Positions 1 to 6,140 of a stretch of DNA of 13,777 bases are shown piece by piece; the first letter of the stretch is position 1, and each line of letters begins with the position of its first letter. The translations under genes and the position numbers were made by a program. Origin of the DNA: an uncultured Opitutia bacterium (GTDB taxonomy: Bacteria; Verrucomicrobiota; Verrucomicrobiia; Opitutales; UBA953). Where the stretch lies: positions 1 to 13,777 of the forward strand of contig CALEEU010000201.1 of NCBI GenBank assembly GCA_937875975.1, given 5' to 3'. The notes below the pieces were generated by a model. It was not told the DNA's origin, did no database searches, and saw only the letters and a list, made by a program, of their open reading frames with translations.

Positions 1-38
1 CTGAGCGGCTTGCAACTTCGCCGGCTTTACGGTGTCCT

Positions 39-986
39 ATGGTTAACCCCATGAGACTCCTCGCCTGCCTACTCCTTGCCCTCACCTGCGCCTGCGGCAA
101 GGCCCAGGACGTCACCCGCGTCTCCGACGTCATCTATGCGAAGCATGACGGCGTGGCGCTGACGATGGACGTCTTCACCCCCGCCAAGCCCAACGGCGCC
201 GCGGTCATCAAAGTCATCAGCGGCGGCTGGAACTCCAATCACAACGGCATCAACGATGGTGGCTGGACGAAGCACGGGTTCACGACGTTCGTTGTCGTGC
301 ACGGCACGCAGCCTCGCTTCCACATCCACGAAATCGTCGGCGACCTCCAGCGCTCCGTCCGCTTCATCCGCGCCCACGCCGCCAAGTTCGGCATCGACCC
401 GAACAAGATCGGCGTGACCGGGGGCAGTGCCGGCGGCCACCTCAGCCTGATGCTCGGCACGCGCGTCCTCCCAGCCAATCCGAAGTCAAAGGATCCCGTC
501 GAGCAGGTGAGCTCCGAGGTCAATGCGGTCGCCTGCTACTACCCGCCGGTCGATTTCCTCAGCTGGGCCAAGGAGGGCGACAGCAAGGAAGGCATCGGCC
601 CCCTGACCACCCGCGCGCCGGCCTTCGGCCCGATTGTGACCACCGCCGAAGGACGCGAACGCGCCGGACGCGAACTCTCGCCGCTCTTCTGGATCAGCGA
701 AAAGACCCCTCCGACCTATATCGTCCAGGGCGACGCCGATCCGCTCGTCCCCGACTCCCAAGCCCGCCGCTACCTCGCCCGCGCCAAGGAAGTCGGCGCC
801 AAGGCCGAAGTCCTGATCCGCCTTGGTGGCGCCCACGGCGGCTGGGTCGAGATGGCCGACGACAACGTCCGTATGGCCGAATGGTTCAGCCTCCATCTCC
901 TCGGCCAGCAGCCGGCTAAGCCCTTTAATTTCGATATCTCGTCCTTACCCAGCACGCCGGCGCCGAAGAAGGCTGCGAAGAAGTAA
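39..986 (+). CDS. Exported alpha/beta hydrolase (acetyl-esterase/lipase-like, BD-FAE type)
   Basis: A 315-residue predicted serine hydrolase, probably an esterase acting on acetylated or feruloylated carbohydrates or other small esters outside the cytoplasm. The substrate cannot be read from sequence. The N-terminus is a hydrophobic signal peptide (residues 5-18) ending in a Cys-Ala-Cys-Gly stretch. This could be a weak lipobox, or the signal may be cleaved after it. The catalytic triad is visible in the usual order: nucleophile Ser130 in GGSAGGH, acid Asp234 in GDADPLVP, and His266 in GGAHGGW. An oxyanion-hole-like SGGW segment lies near residues 61-64. Length and motif spacing fit the bacterial acetyl-esterase/BD-FAE group common in planctomycetes and verrucomicrobia. 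An in-frame ATG at 51 is an equally good start. The C-terminus is a short lysine-rich tail. It ends 59 nt before pyrF and has no obvious functional link to it. Confidence 0.85.
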   Translation: MVNPMRLLACLLLALTCACGKAQDVTRVSDVIYAKHDGVALTMDVFTPAKPNGAAVIKVISGGWNSNHNGINDGGWTKHGFTTFVVVHGTQPRFHIHEIVGDLQRSVRFIRAHAAKFGIDPNKIGVTGGSAGGHLSLMLGTRVLPANPKSKDPVEQVSSEVNAVACYYPPVDFLSWAKEGDSKEGIGPLTTRAPAFGPIVTTAEGRERAGRELSPLFWISEKTPPTYIVQGDADPLVPDSQARRYLARAKEVGAKAEVLIRLGGAHGGWVEMADDNVRMAEWFSLHLLGQQPAKPFNFDISSLPSTPAPKKAAKK

Positions 987-1045
987 GCTAGGGCGCCGGG
1001 CGATTTACGCTGGCAGGAAAGCCTAGCCGTTTGCATAAAGACGGC
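987..1045 (+). promoter_or_regulatory. Structured pyrF leader with two overlapping hairpins
   Basis: This is the 59-nt gap between the hydrolase and pyrF. Two foldings are visible. Fold A pairs GCTAGG (987-992) with CCTAGC (1022-1027) around an inner stem made of 995-997/1012-1014 and 1000-1002/1008-1010. Fold B pairs GCCGT (1026-1030) with ACGGC (1041-1045), ending directly before the ATG at 1046. The two share bases 1026-1027. A Shine-Dalgarno-like AGGAAA lies at 1015-1020, inside the big loop of fold A and 5 nt before fold B. No U-run follows, so a classic terminator is not supported. A regulatory role is inference. Confidence 0.3.
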
Positions 1046-1750
1046 ATGGCTTCGCCTTGCCGACTCATCCTCGCCCTCGATGTAGAGACCAAGGAGGAAG
1101 CCGTGGCGCTCGCTCGCCCGCTCGCCGGCAATCTCGCCTGGGTGAAGCTCGGCCTGCAGCTCTTCACGCGCCACGGCCCCGGCATCGTCGACGAATTTCA
1201 CGCGCTGGGCTTCAAGGTCTTCCTCGACCTGAAGTTTCACGACATCCCGAACACGGTCTCCTCGGCGATCAAGAGCCTCAAGGGTCGTCCCTGCTCGCTC
1301 CTTACCATCCACGCTTGCGGCGGTCCCGAGATGATCGCCCGTGCCGCCGAAGCCGCGAAGTCCACCCTGCCTGATTGCACGGTGCTCGGCGTCACGGTGC
1401 TGACCTCGATGGACCAAGCCCAGCTTTCGGCCACGGGTGTCGCCCGCACTCCCGAAGAACAGGTCCGCCTGCTCGGTCGCATGGCCATCGGCTCCGGCAT
1501 CGGTGGTCTGGTCTGTTCGCCCCTCGAACTCCCGATCCTCCGCCAAGACCTCGGCGCTGGCCCGACGCTTGTGACGCCGGGCATCCGTTATCCCGATGCC
1601 GCGGGTGACGATCAGAATCGCATCATGACGCCGGCCCAGGCCGCCGCCGCCGGCGCCAGCTTCATCGTGGTCGGCCGTCCGATCCTCAAGGCCAAGGACC
1701 CGGCCGCTGAGACGCTCCGTATCCGCCGTGACATCGGCGAGATTGCATGA
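1046..1750 (+). CDS. pyrF: Orotidine 5'-phosphate decarboxylase
   Basis: This enzyme decarboxylates OMP to UMP, the last step of de novo pyrimidine synthesis in the cytoplasm. The 234-residue product is of normal length for the short bacterial (group I) class. Visible motifs are LALDV with Asp12 at the first beta strand, Lys34 in WVKLGLQ, and the catalytic cluster DLKFHDIPNT (Asp61, Lys63, Asp66). GVTVLTS, VTPGIR and the phosphate-binding VVGRPI follow near the C-terminus. I chose ATG 1046. An in-frame TTG at 1031, better spaced from AGGAAA (1015-1020), would add five residues (MHKDG) and cannot be excluded. The last four bases overlap the ispD start (ATGA), so the two are probably translationally coupled. 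Confidence 0.95.
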   Translation: MASPCRLILALDVETKEEAVALARPLAGNLAWVKLGLQLFTRHGPGIVDEFHALGFKVFLDLKFHDIPNTVSSAIKSLKGRPCSLLTIHACGGPEMIARAAEAAKSTLPDCTVLGVTVLTSMDQAQLSATGVARTPEEQVRLLGRMAIGSGIGGLVCSPLELPILRQDLGAGPTLVTPGIRYPDAAGDDQNRIMTPAQAAAAGASFIVVGRPILKAKDPAAETLRIRRDIGEIA

Positions 1751-2451
1751 GCGCGGCCGACGACATCCTCGTTCTTCTCGCCGCGGGTTCCGCGCGGCGC
1801 ATGCAGGCGGTCGTCGACGACAAGATCACGGCTCTCCTTGCCGGAAAACCCGTCTTCGTCCATTCGCTTCAGGCCTTCCTGAGCACGGGCCTCATCGGCC
1901 GCGTGGTCATCACCTATCGCGACGAAGCGCAGCTCGCCAAGCTGAAGGCCCAGCTCGCCGGACATCTCCCTACGGCCGTTCAAATCGATTTCGTGCCCGG
2001 CGGAGAATCGCGACAGGATTCCGTCCTCGCCGCCCTCAATACGTGCGAAGGCCATGCTGGCCTGGTGCACATCCATGACGGCGCCCGCCCACTCGTCTCG
2101 CCCGAAGCCATCCGCAAGGTACGCGATAAGGCCAAGGAAACCGGCGCCGCCATCCTCGCCGGACGCGCTGCCGATACGGTGAAGATCGCCAAGGCCGGTT
2201 CGAGCTCCGTCGAGACCTCGCCTGATCGCGGCCTCGTCTGGACGGCAGAGACGCCGCAGGTCTTCCGCACGGCCATCGTGCTCAAGGCCTATCGCAAGGT
2301 CGCCGAACTACAACGCAAGGTGACCGACGACAGCTCCGCCGTGGAATTCGTCGGGCAGGATGTCTCCTTGGTCGAGAATCCCTCGGTGAACCTGAAGCTG
2401 ACCCGTCCGGCAGACTTCGTCTTGGCGGAAGCGATCCTGAAGACGCGCTGA
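1747..2451 (+). CDS. ispD: 2-C-methyl-D-erythritol 4-phosphate cytidylyltransferase
   Basis: IspD transfers CMP from CTP to methylerythritol 4-phosphate in the MEP isoprenoid pathway. The 234-residue protein has the family blocks in order: nucleotide-binding LAAGSARRM (11-19) with a Lys at 26, GGESRQDS (85-92), HDGARPLV (Asp111) for CTP and metal binding, DTVK (143-146), TAETPQVFR (166-174), TDDSSAVE (193-200), and the C-terminal NLKLTRPADF. The first block is atypical. The usual Gly after AAGx is Ala, and the normal Pro-Lys-Gln is Asp-Lys-Ile with one extra residue before it, although the key Lys is kept. It overlaps pyrF by 4 nt and converges on the minus-strand gene 4 nt downstream. IspD rather than another nucleotidyltransferase is favoured because all later motifs match. 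Confidence 0.93.
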   Translation: MSAADDILVLLAAGSARRMQAVVDDKITALLAGKPVFVHSLQAFLSTGLIGRVVITYRDEAQLAKLKAQLAGHLPTAVQIDFVPGGESRQDSVLAALNTCEGHAGLVHIHDGARPLVSPEAIRKVRDKAKETGAAILAGRAADTVKIAKAGSSSVETSPDRGLVWTAETPQVFRTAIVLKAYRKVAELQRKVTDDSSAVEFVGQDVSLVENPSVNLKLTRPADFVLAEAILKTR

Positions 2452-2459
2452 GCGCTCAG
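2448..2459. repeat. 12-bp perfect palindrome spanning two convergent stop codons
   Basis: CTGAGCGCTCAG is its own reverse complement. Its left half holds the ispD stop (TGA 2449-2451) and its right half holds the stop of the minus-strand gene (TCA 2456-2458). Facing TGA codons give three of the paired bases for free. As RNA it would form only a 4-bp stem with a 4-nt loop and has no U-run, so terminator function is doubtful. Confidence 0.4.
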
Positions 2460-2923
2460 TAACCGGCCTGACGGAGCGCAGCATCCAACTTCGCCTGGAA
2501 GTCGGTGATATCCTGCGGCGTCGGACGATATCCTGGCGTACGCGCGGCCATACCAGGTCGACCCTGATGATCGATATACCAATCGGCTTTTTCGCCGTCG
2601 GAAAAAGTCACGTGTCCGCTGACCATCGCATGTGGCTGGGCGATCGTGTCGACTTCGACGGTCACGACGCCTGCCCCTTGGGCGGTTTCAGCGGCGACGG
2701 CAGCCTCAGCGGGAGCAGCTTCGGCGACCGGGTCTTCTACCGGCTTGGGCTCTTCCTTCTCGACCAGGGCAAGGTTAAGGTCGTCCACGAGGAAACGGAC
2801 GTCCATGTAGGTCATCGGGACCTCGAGCTGCGTCGAAAGGCGCTCTTGGATCTGCGAAAGCGTGGCGCCTTCGGCCACCCATGCGGAAACCTTGGAAATC
2901 TGTTCGGGAGTCAGTCGGGCCAT
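2456..2923 (-). CDS. Conserved-looking protein of unknown function
   Basis: I do not recognise a named family. The 155-residue product has three parts. Residues 1-53 are helical and begin MARLTPEQISKVSAWVAEGA, resembling a small helix-turn-helix or helical bundle. Residues 54-85 are an Ala/Glu/Pro-rich flexible linker. Residues 86-155 form a compact segment containing VTVEVDTIAQPHAMVSGHVT, FSDGEKADWYIDHQGRPG and TPGYRPTPQDITDFQAKL. There is no signal peptide or membrane segment, so it is probably cytoplasmic. From memory, similar two-part proteins occur in Opitutales, which I could not check. A GGAGGG lies about 19 nt upstream of the ATG, too far for a normal Shine-Dalgarno site. Good reading-frame composition and a clean fit between ispD and menB support a real gene. 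Confidence 0.8.
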   Translation of the reverse strand: MARLTPEQISKVSAWVAEGATLSQIQERLSTQLEVPMTYMDVRFLVDDLNLALVEKEEPKPVEDPVAEAAPAEAAVAAETAQGAGVVTVEVDTIAQPHAMVSGHVTFSDGEKADWYIDHQGRPGMAARTPGYRPTPQDITDFQAKLDAALRQAGY

Positions 2924-3014
2924 AGTCGGCTAAAGTGTGGGACCCTCCGCCGATTTTCAAGCGTCTCGTCGCTTATTCGTTGGAAAAAACGCCCCCGTCC
3001 GCCAAGTTAAGTCC

Positions 3015-3860
3015 ATGCAGTCCGAGATCAGTTGGCAAAAGCAAGGAGCGTTCACCGACATCGTGTACGAGAAAGCCGATGGTATCGCCCGTGTGACCAT
3101 CAACCGCCCCTCCCGCCGCAATGCCTTCACCCCGGAGACGATTGCCGAGATGCTGAAGGCCTTCTCCGATGCGCGTGACGACGCCGCCATCGGCGTGGTG
3201 CTGCTTCGCGGCGCCAACCCGCAGGACGATGGCAAGTTCGCCTTCTGCGCTGGCGGCGACCAAAAGATCCGCGGCGACAAAAAAGGCGGCTACATGGGTA
3301 AGGATGGCGTCCCTCGCCTCAACGTCCTCGACCTCCAACGCCTCATCCGCTCGATGCCCAAGGTCGTCATCGCCCTCGTGGCCGGCTTCGCCATCGGTGG
3401 CGGTCATGTGCTCCACGTCATCTGCGACCTCACCATCGCCGCCGATAACGCGGTCTTCGGTCAGACTGGCCCGACAGTCGGTAGTTTCGACGGCGGCTTC
3501 GGCGCCTCCTACCTCGCCCGCGTCGTCGGCCAGAAAAAAGCCCGCGAGATCTGGTACCTCTGCCGCCAGTACGACGCCAAGCAGGCCCTCGAGATGGGCC
3601 TCGTGAATACCGTCGTGCCTTACGATCAACTCGACGCCGAAGGCGTGAAGTGGGCGCAGGAGATTCTCACGAAGAGCCCTCTCGCCATCCGCTGCCTGAA
3701 GTCGGCCTTCAACGCCGAACTCGACGGCCAGGCCGGCATCCAAGAACTCTCCGGCAACGCCACCCTGCTCTATTATCTTTCGGAAGAGGGCGACGAAGGT
3801 CGCGCCGCTTGGAACGAGAAGCGTCCTCCTGATTTCCGAAAATTCCCTTGGCTCCCGTAA
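3015..3860 (+). CDS. menB: 1,4-dihydroxy-2-naphthoyl-CoA synthase
   Basis: MenB cyclises o-succinylbenzoyl-CoA to 1,4-dihydroxy-2-naphthoyl-CoA in menaquinone synthesis. The 281-residue protein belongs to the crotonase superfamily. It shows INRPSRRNAF, the oxyanion-hole block FCAGGDQKIRGD (Cys78-Asp82), AIGGGHVLH, and the MenB signature FGQTGPTVGSFDGGFG followed by the run VGQKKAREIWYLCRQYDAKQ. It ends in the typical PDFRKFPWLP. Gln150-Thr151-Gly152 matches the bicarbonate-using class of MenB, inferred by comparison with the E. coli enzyme. ATG 3015 gives the expected N-terminus. An open frame runs upstream to a GTG at 2937 but reads as non-family sequence. No Shine-Dalgarno site is visible. 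No other men genes are in view. The 3' end overlaps the next gene by 13 nt. Confidence 0.96.
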   Translation: MQSEISWQKQGAFTDIVYEKADGIARVTINRPSRRNAFTPETIAEMLKAFSDARDDAAIGVVLLRGANPQDDGKFAFCAGGDQKIRGDKKGGYMGKDGVPRLNVLDLQRLIRSMPKVVIALVAGFAIGGGHVLHVICDLTIAADNAVFGQTGPTVGSFDGGFGASYLARVVGQKKAREIWYLCRQYDAKQALEMGLVNTVVPYDQLDAEGVKWAQEILTKSPLAIRCLKSAFNAELDGQAGIQELSGNATLLYYLSEEGDEGRAAWNEKRPPDFRKFPWLP

Positions 3861-4432
3861 ATCCGATCCGCGTCACCGAGCGCGCGCAAAAACTCGCGAC
3901 CGAGATCCTCCGTCCCGGCGATATCGCCGTCGATGGAACCGCGGGTAAAGGCCGGGATACCGCTTGTCTGGCCCAAGCCGTCGGCCCCTCTGGGCATGTG
4001 CACGCTTTCGACATCCAGCCCGAGGCCATCGCCTCCAGTCGTAATCTCCTCGAGGTCGCCGGCCTCCTCGACCGCGTCTCCCTCCACCTCCGCAGCCACG
4101 CGGAACTGGTCGACGTCCTGACGTCGGCACAGCGCGGCAAAGTGGGTGTCGCGATCTTCAATCTCGGCTATCTACCGGGAGGCGATGCCTCGATTGTCAC
4201 GCAACCAGCATCGACGGACCGTGCGCTCCGCGACGCCTACGATAACCTCCGGCCCGGCGGTCGCCTCATCTGCGTCGCCTACACCGGACACCCCGGCGGC
4301 CCGGAAGAATCTGACATCGTGCTCAAGTTCGCTGAACTGCAGGCGTCCGCCGGCCTCCACGTCGAGAAAATCGGCTATTACCCTACCCCGGGTAAGCCCT
4401 GGATTCTCGTCGTGAACAAGCCATCGGCTTGA
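3848..4432 (+). CDS. mnmM: MnmM/YtqB-type tRNA wobble-uridine methyltransferase
   Basis: This is a class I SAM-dependent methyltransferase of 194 residues in the family once called rRNA methylase/YtqB. Members characterised as MnmM methylate nm5(s2)U34 to mnm5(s2)U34 in tRNA. Evidence is the SAM-binding DGTAGKGRDT (29-38), AFDIQPEA at the end of strand 2, and the family hallmark FNLGYLPGGD (104-113). A Thr-rich segment (STDRALRDAY), GGRLICVAYTGHPGG with a following Glu, and a C-terminal ILVVNKP complete the match. The start is the TTG at 3848 inside the end of menB. No ATG or GTG gives a full N-terminal helix, and about 28 residues before the SAM motif is normal for the family. The overlap suggests coupling to menB. 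Substrate assignment is by family only. Confidence 0.85.
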   Translation: MAPVNPIRVTERAQKLATEILRPGDIAVDGTAGKGRDTACLAQAVGPSGHVHAFDIQPEAIASSRNLLEVAGLLDRVSLHLRSHAELVDVLTSAQRGKVGVAIFNLGYLPGGDASIVTQPASTDRALRDAYDNLRPGGRLICVAYTGHPGGPEESDIVLKFAELQASAGLHVEKIGYYPTPGKPWILVVNKPSA

Positions 4433-4463
4433 AGTCAGAAGCATTCCTTTCACTCTCTTGAGG

Positions 4464-5363
4464 ATGACCGCCAGTCGACGCATCATCCTGACAGGGGCCA
4501 CGGGTCTCATCGGCTCGGCGTTGTCCCGCCGGCTGACCGAGCTCGGCTACGAAGTCATCCCCTTCCGCTCCCGCCATGATGGATCGGGCGGCTTCAACCA
4601 TCTTACGGGTCAGATCGATCGCGCAGCCCTCGAAGGCGCCTATGCGGTGATTCACCTCGCCGGCGAATCTATCGCCCAACGCTGGTCAGATGCCGCCAAA
4701 GAACGGATCATGGCTAGCCGTCGCGATGGCACCAGCCTGCTCGCCGACGCGCTCGCCCATCTCAGCCATAAACCGACGGTATTCATCTCCATGTCCGGCG
4801 TTAACCGTTACGGACTGCACCGGACCGAGACCCTCGACGAATCGTCGGTGGTCTCCTCCGCAGGTTTCCTGCCGGCCGTGACCGAAGCATGGGAAAACGC
4901 GACTCAGGCGGCTAGCGAGGGGGGTATTCGTACGGTATTACTTCGCACTTCACTCGTTCTTTCCTCCAACGGCGGTGGCTTGCAGAAGATGCTCCCCGCC
5001 TTTCGCCTCGGCCTCGGTGGTCCCATCGGCGGGGGGCAGCAAAGGATGAGCTGGATCGGCCTCCCCGACCTCATCGAACTCATCGTCTGGTGCCTGGATA
5101 ACCAAGCCATCCGTGGTCCGATCAACGCCGTGGCACCCCAGACGGTCACCCAAGCCGAATTCGCCCACACCCTCGGCGCGATCCTCCATCGACCCAGCTT
5201 CCTGCCGATGCCCGCTTGGGCCCTCTCCATATTATTCGGACAGATGGGTCGCGAGACCATCCTCAGCGACCTGGCAGCCCGCCCCGCGGCCGCGCTCGAT
5301 GGCGGCTTCCGCTTTGAGAAGCCGGACCTCGCTTCGGCCCTCCGCCAAGCGATTGGCGAATGA
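4464..5363 (+). CDS. TIGR01777 family NAD(P)-dependent epimerase (YfcH/SDR39U1-like)
   Basis: An extended short-chain dehydrogenase-fold protein of 299 residues. The natural substrate of this family is not established. The N-terminal dinucleotide-binding motif is TGATGLIG (10-17). VIHLAGESIAQRW and ASRRDGTSLL then match the family strongly. The active-site region reads SMSGVNRYG where most members have SASAVGYYG, keeping the second Tyr. The C-terminal half carries MLPAFRLGLGGPIG, SWIGLPDLIELI, GPINAVAPQTVTQAEFA and GGFRFEKPDL, all characteristic of this family. ATG 4464 is preferred. A TTG two codons upstream (4458) is an alternative, and neither has a good Shine-Dalgarno site. It follows mnmM by 31 nt in the same direction. 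Homologues in other bacteria are often loosely called cell-division inhibitor SulA-like, a name I do not adopt. Confidence 0.9.
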   Translation: MTASRRIILTGATGLIGSALSRRLTELGYEVIPFRSRHDGSGGFNHLTGQIDRAALEGAYAVIHLAGESIAQRWSDAAKERIMASRRDGTSLLADALAHLSHKPTVFISMSGVNRYGLHRTETLDESSVVSSAGFLPAVTEAWENATQAASEGGIRTVLLRTSLVLSSNGGGLQKMLPAFRLGLGGPIGGGQQRMSWIGLPDLIELIVWCLDNQAIRGPINAVAPQTVTQAEFAHTLGAILHRPSFLPMPAWALSILFGQMGRETILSDLAARPAAALDGGFRFEKPDLASALRQAIGE

Positions 5364-5373
5364 TTTTGGATTG

Positions 5374-5405
5374 AAGGAACCGAGTCGGACAGAGATTGTC
5401 CGGCC
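5374..5405 (+). promoter_or_regulatory. Shine-Dalgarno plus hairpin leader before the LysM lipoprotein gene
   Basis: AAGGA at 5374-5378 is a good Shine-Dalgarno match but lies 27 nt before the ATG at 5406. Between them CGGACA (5386-5391) pairs with TGTCCG (5397-5402) around the loop GAGAT. One G-T and one G-C pair extend the stem to 5384-5404. Folded, the hairpin would leave 6 unpaired nt between AAGGA and the ATG, an ideal distance. No in-frame alternative start lies nearer the AAGGA. The role is inferred from geometry only. Confidence 0.45.
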
Positions 5406-6137
5406 ATGGTTCGCGCTGCCTTCGTCTTCATGGTCCTGCTCCTTGTTGGTTGCGAGGACGGCTCGCGCGCCGACTCCCGCACGCTCGACGTCGAAGACGA
5501 AGATTTCCGCCAAGGCCAAAACTTCTACAAGAGCGGCGAAGTTCGCAAGGCCCTCGAGTGCTACCTTAAGGTCATCGACAAACGTAAAGGCGCCGCTGAA
5601 TCGAACCTAGAAGCCGGCCGCATGTACCTCGAACTGGAGGACCCGCTCCCGGCCATCTACCACTTCAACCAGTACATCCGGATGAAGCCGACCTCCGAGC
5701 AGTCGAACCTCGTCCGCCAACTCATCAAGACTGCGGAAAAGCAGTTCATGCAAAAACTGCCTGGTCGACCGATGGAGCCCGATGCCCTCGGCGGCTCCGA
5801 CCTCAACGCCAAGCTCCGTAACCTCCAGAGCGAAAACGAGAAATTGAAACGCGAACTGGCTGATTACAACCGCACCCAGAAAGGCCTCGTACTTCCGCCG
5901 AAGACCACGGGCGAGAAGCCGGCCGACAAACCGGCGGCAACGACCGAGGACGGAAAGCCTCAGCGCTTCCGCCAATACAAGGTCGCGAAAGGCGATAATC
6001 TTTCGAGCATCGCCCGCAAGATTTACGGAGAAGCCAGCCCCACCCGCATCTCCGCGATCTACAACGCCAACCGGGACAAGATGACGTCGGTCAACAGCCT
6101 GCCGAAGATCGGCACGGTGATTCTCCTTCCGGAGTAA
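5406..6137 (+). CDS. TPR/coiled-coil/LysM lipoprotein
   Basis: A predicted envelope lipoprotein of 243 residues that likely binds peptidoglycan. The signal peptide ends in a classic lipobox, LVGC, with the lipidated Cys at 16. Residues about 30-112 look like two or three tetratricopeptide-type helical pairs (FRQGQNFYKSGEVRKALECY, SNLEAGRMYLELEDPLPAIY). Residues about 133-155 form a short coiled coil (KLRNLQSENEKLKRELADY). A Pro/Lys/Thr linker follows. Residues 191-243 are a LysM domain beginning YKVAKGDNLSSIARKIYG and ending TVILLPE. The architecture suggests a periplasmic scaffold tethering a membrane to the cell wall; the partner is unknown. The stop codon lies 3 nt before recF, and the end of this gene supplies recF with its GGAG Shine-Dalgarno site. 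Confidence 0.88.
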   Translation: MVRAAFVFMVLLLVGCEDGSRADSRTLDVEDEDFRQGQNFYKSGEVRKALECYLKVIDKRKGAAESNLEAGRMYLELEDPLPAIYHFNQYIRMKPTSEQSNLVRQLIKTAEKQFMQKLPGRPMEPDALGGSDLNAKLRNLQSENEKLKRELADYNRTQKGLVLPPKTTGEKPADKPAATTEDGKPQRFRQYKVAKGDNLSSIARKIYGEASPTRISAIYNANRDKMTSVNSLPKIGTVILLPE

Positions 6138-6140
6138 GCC

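Noticed and set aside
770..1546. Long open frame on the minus strand across the hydrolase/pyrF junction
   Set aside because: It lies opposite two well-supported genes, has no recognisable motifs, and its Arg/Gly/Asp-rich product is typical of antisense frames in GC-rich DNA.
2567..3010. Plus-strand frame of 147 codons opposite the unknown gene
   Set aside because: The minus-strand frame has better composition, a clean start and stop, and structured motifs; the plus frame would overrun the menB leader.
2924..3014. Possible promoter for menB (TTGGAA upstream of AAGTTA)
   Set aside because: The -10 match is poor and no supporting repeat or conserved element is visible in the spacer.
2973..3743. 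256-codon minus-strand frame opposite menB
   Set aside because: It mirrors menB codon positions, its product is repetitive Val/Glu/Asp/Gly sequence, and menB is certain.
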